NCBI RefSeq assembly: GCF_900167045.1
Contig: NZ_FUXJ01000019.1
Span: 1-60,017 of the forward strand
Direction of reading: 5' to 3'
From: Legionella maceachernii
GTDB taxonomy: Bacteria; Pseudomonadota; Gammaproteobacteria; Legionellales; Legionellaceae
DNA: 60,017 bases
Shown: positions 26,667-37,119 of the stretch, piece by piece
How the letters are laid out: each line of letters opens with the position of its first letter
Numbering within the stretch: the first letter of the stretch is position 1
The notes under the pieces: generated by a model
What the model was told of the DNA's origin: nothing
The model's input: only the letters and a program-made list of their open reading frames with translations
Database searches by the model: none
Program-made: the position numbers and the translations under genes

Positions 26667-29600
26667 ATGACACAGGATCAATTGGGTTTTAATCAAACGG
26701 TGGTTGGACTTTTTGAGTTACAAGTTCAAGAAACCCCTAACCTTATTGCTGTTCAGGATAAACATATTGCGTATTCGTATCAAGAACTGAATGAGAAAGC
26801 GAATCAGTACGCTCATTGGCTAGTTAAAAAAAATATTAAACAAGGCGAGTTTGTTGCCATACTTCTCGAGCCCAGCGTTGAGTTTATTGTCTGTATTCTT
26901 GCTATTATAAAAGTCGGTGCCATTTATGTCCCATTAGACACAAGAGCACCCCAAACGAGGCTAAAAACCATCACCAATGATTTTAATCCAAAGCTTATAA
27001 TAACCAGTGAAAACTATAAAATTCGCTTAAAAAACAAAGTAAATATTAGTCTTATTAAAAACATCCAATTGGAGTGTATACGTTACGATAAATTGAATCT
27101 GGATAGAGCGATTAATCCCAGCTCTCCTATCTATTTAATGTATACCTCAGGATCTACAGGAAAACCAAAAGGCATTTTGATTCCACACCAGGCGGTGGTT
27201 AATCTCACGAAAGTTGACAATTACGCGAATATTACTAAAGGAACAATTATTGGACAATTTAGTAATCTGGCTTTTGATGCGTGTACTTTTGAAATTTGGA
27301 GTGCTCTACTGAATGGCGCTGTGCTTTCAATCATACCGCTTTCCGCAAGAACGGATCACATTGAGTTAAAAAAGCATTTGCAGAAACAGCAAATCACTTG
27401 TTTATTTTTACCAACAGGGTATTTCCATCAACTGATTAAATCATTTCCAAAAACGTTAAACGCCGTTGAAATAATCGTTATCGGCGGAGAGCAAGCGAAT
27501 GCTGCATTAATAAAAAATTTCTTACACTATCGAAAAATGAATCAGCTTCCTCTCATTCTTATCAATGGGTATGGTCCAACGGAGGCAACCACATTTACCT
27601 GCCGGCATATCATGACGGAAGAAAGTGATTTCGACGATGAGGAGTTGATGAGTATTGGTAGGCCGATTCGCAATGTCGAAACGTATGTGCTGGATGAGTA
27701 TGGGAATCGAGCCACTGAAGGGGAGCTCTATATTAGTGGCATTAATTTGGCCTTGGGTTATTTCTCTAATGAAAACAAAGAGCATAATGCATTTTCAATC
27801 AATCCATTTGAGCAGAATGAGCCGTATAAACGCCTTTATAAAACGGGTGACAGGGTTAAATATTTACCTTCCGGAAAGTTATTCTGCCTAGGCCGTTTGG
27901 ATGATCAAGTCAAGGTAGGTGGGTTTAGAATTCATTTAAGTGAAATTGAAAATGAACTCATGAAGCATGAAGCGATTAGCCTTGCTGCTGTTGTGGTGGA
28001 GATAGGTGGCGGCGCTCATAAAATGCTTACCGCTTATCTGGTGCTGTCTTCGCAAAGAACGCTCATTCATGCGAATGATTTGCGCGCATTTTTAAGCCTT
28101 CATCTTCCTTCCTACATGCTCCCGAGCAAATACGTCGTCGTGGACGAGCTACCACTTACGTTAGTAGGAAAAGTCGACAAAAAAAATTTGGATAAACTAC
28201 CGCATACTGATTTGTACTTCCATATCGATACGTCCTCGTCGAGTGCAATAGAAGAGGCCGTTAAAAAAATTTGGGAGCATCTGCTTAACCGCTCAAACAT
28301 CGACATTCATCGCAATTTATTCGAGCTTGGTGCTAATTCATTGCTCATGCTTGAGGCGTGTGCACGCATTAATGAGGAACTAAAAACGGATTTACAAATC
28401 ACGCAGATGGTCACTCATCCCACTATTTCGCGATTGAGTCGGTTTATCGAAGGTGATATTGACGTGCTAGCTGAGCAAAAGCATCCTGTCGCTGATTTTT
28501 CGGAAATTGCAATTATTGGGATGAGTTGTCGATTTCCAAAAGCGGATTCGGTGGAAGAGTTTTGGGAAAATCTTTGCCAAAGCAAAGTATGCCTTGAGCG
28601 ATTTACTGAAGAGCAGATAACTCAAAAGCCTCATGTGGTGCCGGTGAGAGGCATACTCTCCAATATTGAAGAATTCGATGCGAATTTCTTCGGCTTTAGT
28701 CCAATGGATGCAAGCATTGCTGATCCCCAGCAGCGTCTTTTCCTGGAGTGTGTTTGGGAAGCACTCGAACGAGCTGCTGTCGTTCCAAGTCAGGTGGGTA
28801 ATAAGATTAGTGTTTTTGCAGGTGCAGCAGACAGTACTTACTTGCATGAGAATTTGCAAAAAAACAGCTGGGTTCAACAAGAGCTCGATCGATTTCACCA
28901 ACGCATAGCAACCAGTTTGGGGATGTTAAGTACCCAGGTTTCTTATCGTTTAAATTTAAAAGGACGAAGCCTTAATGTGAATACCGCTTGCTCGACTGGT
29001 TTAGTTGCTGTTGCCCAAGCTTGTCAAGAACTCATGACAAGGACAAGCGATATTGCACTAGCAGGTGCTATTTCCATCGTGGTGCCACAAAAAGAAGGGT
29101 ACGTTTATAAACAAGGTGGAATAGAATCGGCTGATGGCTGTTGCCGGCCGTTTGAAAGCCGAGCTGACGGGACTGTCTTTTCGAATGGTGTAGGGGTGGT
29201 GGTTTTAAAGCGCCTTGAGGATGCTCTGGCTGATAACGACACGATTTTTGCGGTCATCAAAGGGGTTGGCATTAATAATGATGGTTCGGATAAATTAGGC
29301 TATACCGCCCCTAGCGTTAATGGCCAGATTGAGTGCATCCGAGAGGCTTTGTTGCATTCAAAGGTAAAAGCGAAAGAGATAGGCTACATTGAGGCGCATG
29401 GCACTGCAACCTCTTTAGGGGATGCTGTCGAAGTGGAAGCGCTTTCCACGGTTTTTCGAGAGCAAACCAGTAAGAAACAATATTGTGCTTTAGGTTCCGT
29501 AAAAGGCAATATTGGTCATACTGATGTGGCCTCAGGAATAGCGGGTTTAATGAAGGCTGCACTGTGTCTCTTTCACAAGAAAATACCACCAATGCCCAAT

Positions 29601-32600
29601 TTTGAGCAATACAACCCTCATATCCAGTTTGAGGAAAGTCCCTTTTTTGTTAATTCGCAATTAATTGAGTGGCGAAAAGAATCAACCCACCCGCTTTACG
29701 CCGGTGTTAGCTCTTTTGGTGTAGGTGGAACAAATGTGCACATGATTTTAAGTGAGCACGTATCAACACCGGTCCACCTAGACGAGGTGAGCGAATCCTT
29801 AGTGGTCCTTTCAGCTAAGACAGAGAAAGCGCTTCAACAGAACATCGAGAAGATGACCAATTTTTTAAGCAATTCTGAGGATAACGTTAGTCTCGCTGAC
29901 ATCGCCTACACTCTGCAAACAGGCCGAGAAACCTTTGAGTGGCGATGCTTTTGTGTAGGTAAAACGCGAGAGGAAGTCATAAAAAATTTACCACTGAGTC
30001 CTATCAGTTGCTGTGACATGGCTATTCATCCCAGCATCGTGTTCATGTTTCCTGGACAGGGGATGCAATACCCTCAGATGGCTGCTGAATTGATGCTAAA
30101 AATTCCTTTTTTTTCCTCTTTAGTCCAACGCGGTATTGCTATCGCTAAATCTTACCTTGACATTGATTTGCTTGAGATAATCAACAATCCTTCGGATGCA
30201 CGATTAAACCAAACTCAATACGCGCAACCCGCCTTATTCATCATTGAGTATGCTCTAGCTCACTTATTAATTCATTACGGGATAACGCCTAGCGCTGTCA
30301 TTGGCCATAGTCTTGGTGAATACGTGGCTGCGTGCATAGCGGGGGTGTTTTCTTTCGAGGAGGCGATTGCATTAGTTTGTCAGCGAGGATTTTTAATGGC
30401 CAGTGCACCTGCCGGGGAAATGTTGGCAATCGAATGCACGCGAGAGGAATTATCTTCTTATTTAGAGTATACCGAATTGGCTCTGCACAATAGCACCACT
30501 CATTTTGTGGTGGCTGGTAAAGCAGCTGAAATTAATCAATTAGAGAAGATCCTTTTAGAGGCCGAGAAACCGTTTCGTAAGTTAAAAGTAAATCATTCTT
30601 TCCATAGTCAGTCGATGGAAGGCATTGAGCAGCCATTGAAAGATTTATTTGTAAATTTCACGCTTTCTGCGCCACAAATTCCGATGATTTCAAATGTCAC
30701 TGGAACATGGCTGTCTGCCAAAGAGGCAATGGACCCGCATTATTGGTATACCCATTTGCGACACACGGTACAATTCTGCAAGGGTATTGAAACCTTACTT
30801 GAAGACAGTCATCCCCTGTTTTTAGAAGTAGGCCCAGGACAAAGTCTAAACGTTTTTCTCAAAGATATAGCCTCCTCGCACAAGAAAGAAGTAGTGAGTA
30901 CCTCTACTTTAATGGCAAACTATGCCTTAAAAAGCGAATTTAATCAGTTAATTGCCGCAATAGGGATGGTTTGGCAACAGGGGATTCGAATTAATTGGTT
31001 AACTTTTCATGAAGAGGCATCTCGTAGACATACTCCTCTACCGACCTATGCATTCCAAAAGCAAAAATATTGGATAGATCCGGATGTAAAAACGAAGAGA
31101 TTGGATAATAAGCCAACTTTTTATAAACCAATATGGTCTCAACAGTTAGTCTGTCCCTTTGAATTAAGTGATACCACCACCAAGAGTTTGCAAGACAACA
31201 CCTGGATTATCTTCAAAGATAAGTTAGGAATAGCTGATCAAGTAATTACTTTCTTAAAAAAGAAGAATACGAGCCCAATTGTCATTGAAATGGGTGAGCT
31301 CTATTTTGAAGAGAAAAGTAGGTATTTTAAAATAAATCCTGCTAACAAAGATCACTATAAAAAACTATTCAGCGCACTGCGCGACAAACTGCGTAATCCA
31401 ATCGTTTTGCATTGTTTCACCTGTGCAAATACCGGCGATGGAATGCTTTCTTATAAGGAGATTGATGCGCAACTTGAATTGGGTTTTTTCAGCATACTTT
31501 ATTTAGCGCAATCTTATTTAGAATGTATTGGTGATCAAACCGTATTAAAAACACTGATCCTTTCCACGGGCACACAACAGGTCGTCGGTTCAGAAAATGT
31601 AAGCCCTATCAATGCGGGTCTCATTGGACCTTGTCGAGTGCTTAGCAAAGAGCATTCGTTCATGCAATGTAAGTTACTTGATATTACGCTGAACGACCCG
31701 CTTTTTTCCTCACAAAATTTCTTAAGTCTCCTCTTCGGTGTTTGTTTGAATGAAGCCTGGAACGCGAGTCATTCTGTTGTTGCCTACCGCAACAATTATC
31801 GATGGGATTTAACATATGAGTTGGCAAAATCGTATAGCAGTGCATTTCGATTTAAAGATAATGGTACTTATCTTATTACGGGTGGGCTGGGAGGTATTGT
31901 CTTAATGCTTTGTGAAGCAATTACCAAAAGCATCAAAAAACCCCGATTTATTTTACTCTCTAGGAGCGCAATGATTCCTGAGGAAGAATGGGATAGTGCC
32001 TTACAGGATCCAAGCCATGTTTTCCATCAAAAAATTAGTCACTTAAAAAAAATGCAAATACTGGGGGCTCAGTTTATTTTCCATCAAGTAGATGTCACTG
32101 ACTTTGAGTCTTTATCTCTTATTATCAACCATTACACCTCTGCTGAAAAAATTCATGGAGTTATTCATGGAGCAGGAGTTGCTGGCGGTGGTTTAATGGT
32201 GCTTAAATCCAAAAAGGAAGCACAAGAAATACTCTTGCCTAAAATACATGGAACTTATAACCTTGCAAAAATTTTTCAAGATTACCCATTAGACTTTGTG
32301 GTCTTGCTATCTTCCATAGCTGCAATTACAGGTGAACCTGGGCAAATTGACTATTGTGCTGCTAATGCTTGTTTAGATGCATTCGCAGTGAGTAAACTTT
32401 TTTCATCTTCTTTTGTACTTAGTATTAATTGGAATACTTGGCGAGATATTGGCATGGCAGTTGATGCTGCAAGGATATATAAGGAAAATTTCTTAAATCG
32501 TGGAAATGACATTTCCTCCGCTCAAGGGCAGCAATTATTTTTGCAGGCAATGCAAAGACAGGATGCTAATCTCATCATTTCAAATTTTGATATTGATTAT

Positions 32601-33644
32601 TATTCAACAAAAGATAACGGAAAAATTGTTGAAGAAAAGCACGCTCTCCCGAAAACATCTCGTCAAAATGTAAAGACTAGTGTTGCTTATGTACCGCCTA
32701 ATAATGCAATCGAGAACCAGCTAGCTGGATTATGGCAAGAGAGCTTGGGTATTGAGCAAATCGGTATCAATGATGATTTTTTTGTACTTGGAGGGCATTC
32801 CCTTAAAGCAATAAATTTAATTGAAAAAATTAACAAAAATTTTAATTGCAATTTACCCGCTACTCAGATTTATCATGACCCAACGATTAAACAGCTTTGC
32901 AAGACGATCTTAAAAACCACTGAGAATAGGCTGTCATATACTCCTATCCTTCTGAAAAAGGGAGAGGAGCATTTTCCGTATCTTTTTCTGGGCCATCCAA
33001 TTAGTGGGTTAATGAATTGTTACCAATCTCTTGTCTCTCAAAGTGAATTACCCATGTCTATTTATGGTATTCAAGACCCGAGTATAGAGGCCAATGAGCT
33101 ACTATATAATAGCTTGGCAGCAATGGTAGACGATTATTTTTCCATGATACGCAAGATTCAGCCCACGGGTCCTTATTTTTTACTGGGTTATTCTTTCGGC
33201 GGAAATATCCTTTTTGAAATCGCAAGTAAGCTATTGAAGCAAGGAGAAAAAGTTAATTTACTCGCTTTAATTGATAGTTGGGCAATCAAATCCCCTGCTT
33301 TGAAAAATGAAACTTATTTTAAATTGTATTTCAAAGAGGCGAGTGGATTGTCCGACGAAATAACAAATCTGGCCTGGAAGAGAGAGCAGCTTTCACTCGC
33401 GCATTCAATAAGCAAACTCGATCATGAGATGTTATTATTTAAAGCATCCTACTTATCTGATATCTATCGAACGATAGATGATCCAACGAATGGATGGGCT
33501 AAATACAATAAAGGAAAAATTATATGTCATGCTCTTGAAGGCAATCATGACACCGTTATGAATGCTAATAATAGTAAAATTATATTACAATTAATCGAGC
33601 AGTATTTAAAAGAAAGATACGGAATAGCTAATGAAGTTCTCTAA
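26667..33644 (+). CDS. Hybrid NRPS-PKS megasynthase (A-PCP-KS-AT-KR-ACP-TE)
   Basis: 2325 residues. Domains in order: adenylation (10-510; YTSGSTGKPKG near 157, GYGPTEA near 300, GKVDKK near 498), carrier with Ser558 in LGANSLL, ketosynthase 611-1030 with Cys775, His911 and His951, acyltransferase 1115-1400 with Ser1215 in GHSLGEY and His1313 in HSFHS (malonyl type), ketoreductase about 1730-1930 with Tyr1896 in YCAAN, carrier with Ser2045 in LGGHSL, and thioesterase 2095-2325 with Ser2176 in GYSFGG and His2294. There is no condensation, dehydratase or enoylreductase domain. It should load one amino acid, extend once with malonate, reduce the keto group and release. The adenylation pocket reads D-A-F-G-I-I-G-T-F-K, closest to valine-type codes. 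TGGLGGIV lacks the last Gly of the Rossmann motif. The start is unusual only in lacking a strong ribosome site. Confidence 0.9.
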   Translation: MTQDQLGFNQTVVGLFELQVQETPNLIAVQDKHIAYSYQELNEKANQYAHWLVKKNIKQGEFVAILLEPSVEFIVCILAIIKVGAIYVPLDTRAPQTRLKTITNDFNPKLIITSENYKIRLKNKVNISLIKNIQLECIRYDKLNLDRAINPSSPIYLMYTSGSTGKPKGILIPHQAVVNLTKVDNYANITKGTIIGQFSNLAFDACTFEIWSALLNGAVLSIIPLSARTDHIELKKHLQKQQITCLFLPTGYFHQLIKSFPKTLNAVEIIVIGGEQANAALIKNFLHYRKMNQLPLILINGYGPTEATTFTCRHIMTEESDFDDEELMSIGRPIRNVETYVLDEYGNRATEGELYISGINLALGYFSNENKEHNAFSINPFEQNEPYKRLYKTGDRVKYLPSGKLFCLGRLDDQVKVGGFRIHLSEIENELMKHEAISLAAVVVEIGGGAHKMLTAYLVLSSQRTLIHANDLRAFLSLHLPSYMLPSKYVVVDELPLTLVGKVDKKNLDKLPHTDLYFHIDTSSSSAIEEAVKKIWEHLLNRSNIDIHRNLFELGANSLLMLEACARINEELKTDLQITQMVTHPTISRLSRFIEGDIDVLAEQKHPVADFSEIAIIGMSCRFPKADSVEEFWENLCQSKVCLERFTEEQITQKPHVVPVRGILSNIEEFDANFFGFSPMDASIADPQQRLFLECVWEALERAAVVPSQVGNKISVFAGAADSTYLHENLQKNSWVQQELDRFHQRIATSLGMLSTQVSYRLNLKGRSLNVNTACSTGLVAVAQACQELMTRTSDIALAGAISIVVPQKEGYVYKQGGIESADGCCRPFESRADGTVFSNGVGVVVLKRLEDALADNDTIFAVIKGVGINNDGSDKLGYTAPSVNGQIECIREALLHSKVKAKEIGYIEAHGTATSLGDAVEVEALSTVFREQTSKKQYCALGSVKGNIGHTDVASGIAGLMKAALCLFHKKIPPMPNFEQYNPHIQFEESPFFVNSQLIEWRKESTHPLYAGVSSFGVGGTNVHMILSEHVSTPVHLDEVSESLVVLSAKTEKALQQNIEKMTNFLSNSEDNVSLADIAYTLQTGRETFEWRCFCVGKTREEVIKNLPLSPISCCDMAIHPSIVFMFPGQGMQYPQMAAELMLKIPFFSSLVQRGIAIAKSYLDIDLLEIINNPSDARLNQTQYAQPALFIIEYALAHLLIHYGITPSAVIGHSLGEYVAACIAGVFSFEEAIALVCQRGFLMASAPAGEMLAIECTREELSSYLEYTELALHNSTTHFVVAGKAAEINQLEKILLEAEKPFRKLKVNHSFHSQSMEGIEQPLKDLFVNFTLSAPQIPMISNVTGTWLSAKEAMDPHYWYTHLRHTVQFCKGIETLLEDSHPLFLEVGPGQSLNVFLKDIASSHKKEVVSTSTLMANYALKSEFNQLIAAIGMVWQQGIRINWLTFHEEASRRHTPLPTYAFQKQKYWIDPDVKTKRLDNKPTFYKPIWSQQLVCPFELSDTTTKSLQDNTWIIFKDKLGIADQVITFLKKKNTSPIVIEMGELYFEEKSRYFKINPANKDHYKKLFSALRDKLRNPIVLHCFTCANTGDGMLSYKEIDAQLELGFFSILYLAQSYLECIGDQTVLKTLILSTGTQQVVGSENVSPINAGLIGPCRVLSKEHSFMQCKLLDITLNDPLFSSQNFLSLLFGVCLNEAWNASHSVVAYRNNYRWDLTYELAKSYSSAFRFKDNGTYLITGGLGGIVLMLCEAITKSIKKPRFILLSRSAMIPEEEWDSALQDPSHVFHQKISHLKKMQILGAQFIFHQVDVTDFESLSLIINHYTSAEKIHGVIHGAGVAGGGLMVLKSKKEAQEILLPKIHGTYNLAKIFQDYPLDFVVLLSSIAAITGEPGQIDYCAANACLDAFAVSKLFSSSFVLSINWNTWRDIGMAVDAARIYKENFLNRGNDISSAQGQQLFLQAMQRQDANLIISNFDIDYYSTKDNGKIVEEKHALPKTSRQNVKTSVAYVPPNNAIENQLAGLWQESLGIEQIGINDDFFVLGGHSLKAINLIEKINKNFNCNLPATQIYHDPTIKQLCKTILKTTENRLSYTPILLKKGEEHFPYLFLGHPISGLMNCYQSLVSQSELPMSIYGIQDPSIEANELLYNSLAAMVDDYFSMIRKIQPTGPYFLLGYSFGGNILFEIASKLLKQGEKVNLLALIDSWAIKSPALKNETYFKLYFKEASGLSDEITNLAWKREQLSLAHSISKLDHEMLLFKASYLSDIYRTIDDPTNGWAKYNKGKIICHALEGNHDTVMNANNSKIILQLIEQYLKERYGIANEVL

Positions 33645-36504
33645 AAATACATTAATTGATTTTGGGAAAATCCAGGCCTTATTTAAAGTATCTGTCATTG
33701 CGATCAATGAAAAGCTTTTTATAGAATATACCAATGATTATGTTAAAGAGATGTTTCATCTTGAGCAAAACGTTTCTTTGATAGGTAAGTCAATCGATCT
33801 GTTTTTTAATGAATTAAAGATACCACTTTTCTTTGGAACAAAAGAAATTACTAACCCGCAAATCCTATTAGTCAATAATTATTTTCAAAAATGGCAAAGT
33901 GTCGAGGTAAAAGTTGACAATAAAAAAAAATCTTTACTTGTCGGGCAAATCATCACGTCGAAAGACGATTTTTTTCAAAAAATTCCAGAAGAAAAAACAA
34001 TCTCAGGAAGTGACATTATTAGTTTAAATAAGGTCATTGAAAATTTACCAGAACTCGTTTACTGGAAAGATAAAGATGGTGTGTATCAAGGATGCAATAA
34101 GCATGTCGCTGAGCTGTTAAATTTATCATGCCCGGCCGAAATTATTGGTAAAACAGATTATGATCTTGGTTGGGGTGCTGATCGCATTAAAAATATACAG
34201 GATGTTGATCGTGCGATCATTCAACACGGGATTCGTAGGGTTTTAGAAGACACTATACCTGTTGATGGCCTAAAAAAGATATTTATTACGAGTAAAAGCC
34301 CTTTATACGATGATACTGGAAACATAGTAGGTATTTTGGGAATTTCAACAGATATAACTGAGCGCAAAAAGATGGAGGAGCAGCTGCGCAAAGCAAGGGC
34401 AACAACCGAAGAATTAGAACGGCTTGATAATATTATTAAATACGCCCCTGATATCATTTATTGGAAAGACAAAAACTCAATTTACTTAGGATGCAATAAT
34501 CAATTTGTAATTTCTGCGGGCTGTACAAGTCGAGAAGAGATTATTGGAAAATCAGATTTTGACTTTCCTTGGCATAAACACGCTAAAAAATACCGTCTTG
34601 ATGATAAAGAAGTCATCGAATCGGGACAGCCAAAGCTCAATATCGAGGATAGAACATCCTTTGAAAACGGTAAACAAACTACCGTAATAACCAACAAAGT
34701 GCCTTTACGTGACTCCAATAATAAGGTAGTAGGTGTATTAGGTATTGCTACTGATATAACGGCTCGCAAAAAAATGGAGAAAGATTTAGAAAAAGCAAAA
34801 ATAGCCGCAGAGGCTGCGAATCAAGCAAAGTCCGAATTCATCGCTAACATGAGTCATGATATCCGAACACCATTGACTGGTATTTTTGGTATGACACTGG
34901 AAATGCTTAATGTGGCTGATGATATTCAATCATCCCTAGAACACGCCTCGATAGAGAACAGTACCCCTACTGAAAAAAAATACCTCTCTTTACTCAATCA
35001 AATCATTGAAACGGTACAAGATGACACCCAGCTTCTGATGGGTGCGACGGATGAATTGCTGCAATTATGCAATGAGATTCTTGAAACCATTAGTTTAGAG
35101 TCTGGTAAGTCAACGGAACAGGTTGAATCATTTAATTTACGGGAACTAATAGAGCACAACATTGAGCTCATGCAGCCTGTCGCACGTCACAAAAAATTAA
35201 AATTAATTTATGAAATAGACGAACAGATACCCATTTATCTAAAAGGATTACATAATTACCTTGATCGTACTTTACTTAATCTTCTCACTAACGCGTTAAA
35301 GTTTACCGATAAGGGTTTTGTGAGAGTTGCAGTGCAATTATTAGATAAAAAAGAGTCATCATATCAGGTCGATGATAATATTCTCTTACGTATTGCGGTA
35401 GAAGACAGTGGAATTGGAATCCCTAAAAATAAATTCGAAGTTATTTTTGAGCACTTCTCCCGCTTAACTCCCTCTTATCAGGGATTATACAAGGGGGCTG
35501 GCTTAGGACTTTATACGGTGAAACGTTATATTGAAGCAATGCAAGCACAGATTAAAGTAGAGAGTGAAGTCGGTAAAGGAACGTGCTTTACTCTCACACT
35601 TCCGCTTACAGTGTCTGATCACACAGACCGTTCCAAAGTATCCATTCGCCCACCGAGGCAGGAAAAAATTAAGCTGACTACCCTGAATGGTAAACCAGAT
35701 ACAGAGACTGCCATAACCTCTAGTCTCAAGACACGGGTCTTAATAGTGGAAGATAATTTAATTGCGGCAAGAGCTATACAATCCACGTTAAACCGCCTGG
35801 GCTACACCAGTGATATTGCTGAAAACGGTATGAAAGCCATAAAAATAGTACAACATCATGATTATGATTTAATTCTGATGGACATTGGGTTGCCCGATAT
35901 TGATGGCATTACCACGGCAAAGCGAATTCGCGCATTAGAAGATTTAGAGGGCTCTCAAATACCCATCATTGCCCTCACTGGGCACGCAAGCGATTCAGAT
36001 AAACGAGAAGAAGCGCTAGGGGCTGGTATGCAGGACGTTTTTAGTAAACCCTTACCCCCCTCAAAATTAGAATCCATTCTTCAAAAATACGCTTTGAAGG
36101 GCAAACGAGAAGAAGCAGTTCATAAAAAAGCAAATACGCGTAAGAAGCGAAACACCGCCCAGATAATTGACTGGAATGCATGCCTTGATCGGCTGAATGG
36201 CGATGAAAATTGCGTTCGCGAATTGTTAGCTGGATTAGCAGTGGATTTAAAAATCAGCCAAGAAAAAATCGCGAAAGCTTTTGTTGCTCACGATGAAGAC
36301 GCTTTACGGACGGAACTACACCGCGTCCGCGGTGGCGTGTGTTATCTTACCCTTCCCCAGCTTGATAGAGCATTGGCTTCTTTCCATGAAGCGGTAAAAG
36401 CGAAACCTCAAAATCAAGAACAAATCGAACACACCTATGAATTGTTACAAAAGGCGATGGACGCGTTTTGGATTACTCTAGAGCAAGGCCAATTTCTAAA
36501 ATGA
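33631..36504 (+). CDS. Hybrid sensor histidine kinase (PAS-HisKA-HATPase-REC-Hpt)
   Basis: 957 residues. An N-terminal sensor part with a degenerate PAS (about 15-110) is followed by two clear PAS domains (about 130-245 and 265-380), both with the motif YWKDK--Y-GCN and ending in GI-TDIT-RKKME. The HisKA phosphoacceptor is in NMSHDIRTPLTG (near residue 409); HATPase boxes are NLLTNALKFTDKG, DSGIGI and GAGLGLYTVKRY. The receiver has D751 in LILMDIGLPD; the Hpt His is H897 in LHRVRGG. No transmembrane segment is seen, so sensing is cytoplasmic. ATG 33631 overlaps the NRPS-PKS end by 14 bases, implying translational coupling. No separate output regulator is adjacent. Confidence 0.9.
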   Translation: MKFSKNTLIDFGKIQALFKVSVIAINEKLFIEYTNDYVKEMFHLEQNVSLIGKSIDLFFNELKIPLFFGTKEITNPQILLVNNYFQKWQSVEVKVDNKKKSLLVGQIITSKDDFFQKIPEEKTISGSDIISLNKVIENLPELVYWKDKDGVYQGCNKHVAELLNLSCPAEIIGKTDYDLGWGADRIKNIQDVDRAIIQHGIRRVLEDTIPVDGLKKIFITSKSPLYDDTGNIVGILGISTDITERKKMEEQLRKARATTEELERLDNIIKYAPDIIYWKDKNSIYLGCNNQFVISAGCTSREEIIGKSDFDFPWHKHAKKYRLDDKEVIESGQPKLNIEDRTSFENGKQTTVITNKVPLRDSNNKVVGVLGIATDITARKKMEKDLEKAKIAAEAANQAKSEFIANMSHDIRTPLTGIFGMTLEMLNVADDIQSSLEHASIENSTPTEKKYLSLLNQIIETVQDDTQLLMGATDELLQLCNEILETISLESGKSTEQVESFNLRELIEHNIELMQPVARHKKLKLIYEIDEQIPIYLKGLHNYLDRTLLNLLTNALKFTDKGFVRVAVQLLDKKESSYQVDDNILLRIAVEDSGIGIPKNKFEVIFEHFSRLTPSYQGLYKGAGLGLYTVKRYIEAMQAQIKVESEVGKGTCFTLTLPLTVSDHTDRSKVSIRPPRQEKIKLTTLNGKPDTETAITSSLKTRVLIVEDNLIAARAIQSTLNRLGYTSDIAENGMKAIKIVQHHDYDLILMDIGLPDIDGITTAKRIRALEDLEGSQIPIIALTGHASDSDKREEALGAGMQDVFSKPLPPSKLESILQKYALKGKREEAVHKKANTRKKRNTAQIIDWNACLDRLNGDENCVRELLAGLAVDLKISQEKIAKAFVAHDEDALRTELHRVRGGVCYLTLPQLDRALASFHEAVKAKPQNQEQIEHTYELLQKAMDAFWITLEQGQFLK

Positions 36505-36536
36505 TGCTTTTGATAAAGACCACGGCATAAAGGGCG

Positions 36537-36878
36537 TTATATTTTTTTAACGAACTCCGATTTTAATTTCATGGCGCCAACACCCTCAATTTTACAGTCG
36601 ATATCATGATCACCCTGAACGAGTTTAATGTTCTTAACTTTAGTTCCTACTTTGATGACCAAGGAAGAGCCTTTTACTTTTAGATCTTTGATTACGGTGA
36701 CCGTATCACCCTCTTGAAGTCGATTTCCATTAGCATCTTTTACAATGCGCTCACTCTCAGCCTCTTTGCCAGATGTTTCTTCTTTCCATTCGTACATACA
36801 TTCTGGACAAATAAAGAGACTGTTATCTTCATAAGTGTATTGTGAATTACATTTTGGACAGTTGGGTAGCGTATTCAA
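36537..36878 (-). CDS. yjdM: PhnA/YjdM family zinc-ribbon protein
   Basis: 113 residues. An N-terminal zinc ribbon has CPKC and CPEC (residues 8-27), followed by the KOW-like C-terminal domain beginning [25 protein letters not shown]. This is the family once named PhnA (alkylphosphonate uptake) without a proven enzyme function; a name based on phosphonate use would be unjustified. It is convergent with the histidine kinase gene, 32 bases from its stop, and is widely present in Legionella. Confidence 0.88.
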   Translation of the reverse strand: MNTLPNCPKCNSQYTYEDNSLFICPECMYEWKEETSGKEAESERIVKDANGNRLQEGDTVTVIKDLKVKGSSLVIKVGTKVKNIKLVQGDHDIDCKIEGVGAMKLKSEFVKKI

Positions 36879-37119
36879 GATGGGCCTCTATTTAGAGCAT
36901 TAAAGCGCATTGTAGCATTTATATGTCTTAAAGGGGGTAATTTAAATAAGCGCATTGAGAACAAGGGCTCAGGCATAAATTTTGCATGGTTTTTGTATTT
37001 AAAATATAAACGCGGTAATCGCTTGAAATTTATCCAAAATTGTCATTGAATGGTGATTAGGCTTAGAAAGAGTAACGCTCGAGATCTCAAATAGCCAACA
37101 AAGCAAAAGGATGTGGTAT

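Noticed and set aside
28467-28901. Minus-strand frame of 144 codons inside the NRPS-PKS
   Set aside because: It runs opposite to the conserved ketosynthase; all catalytic motifs are on the plus strand.
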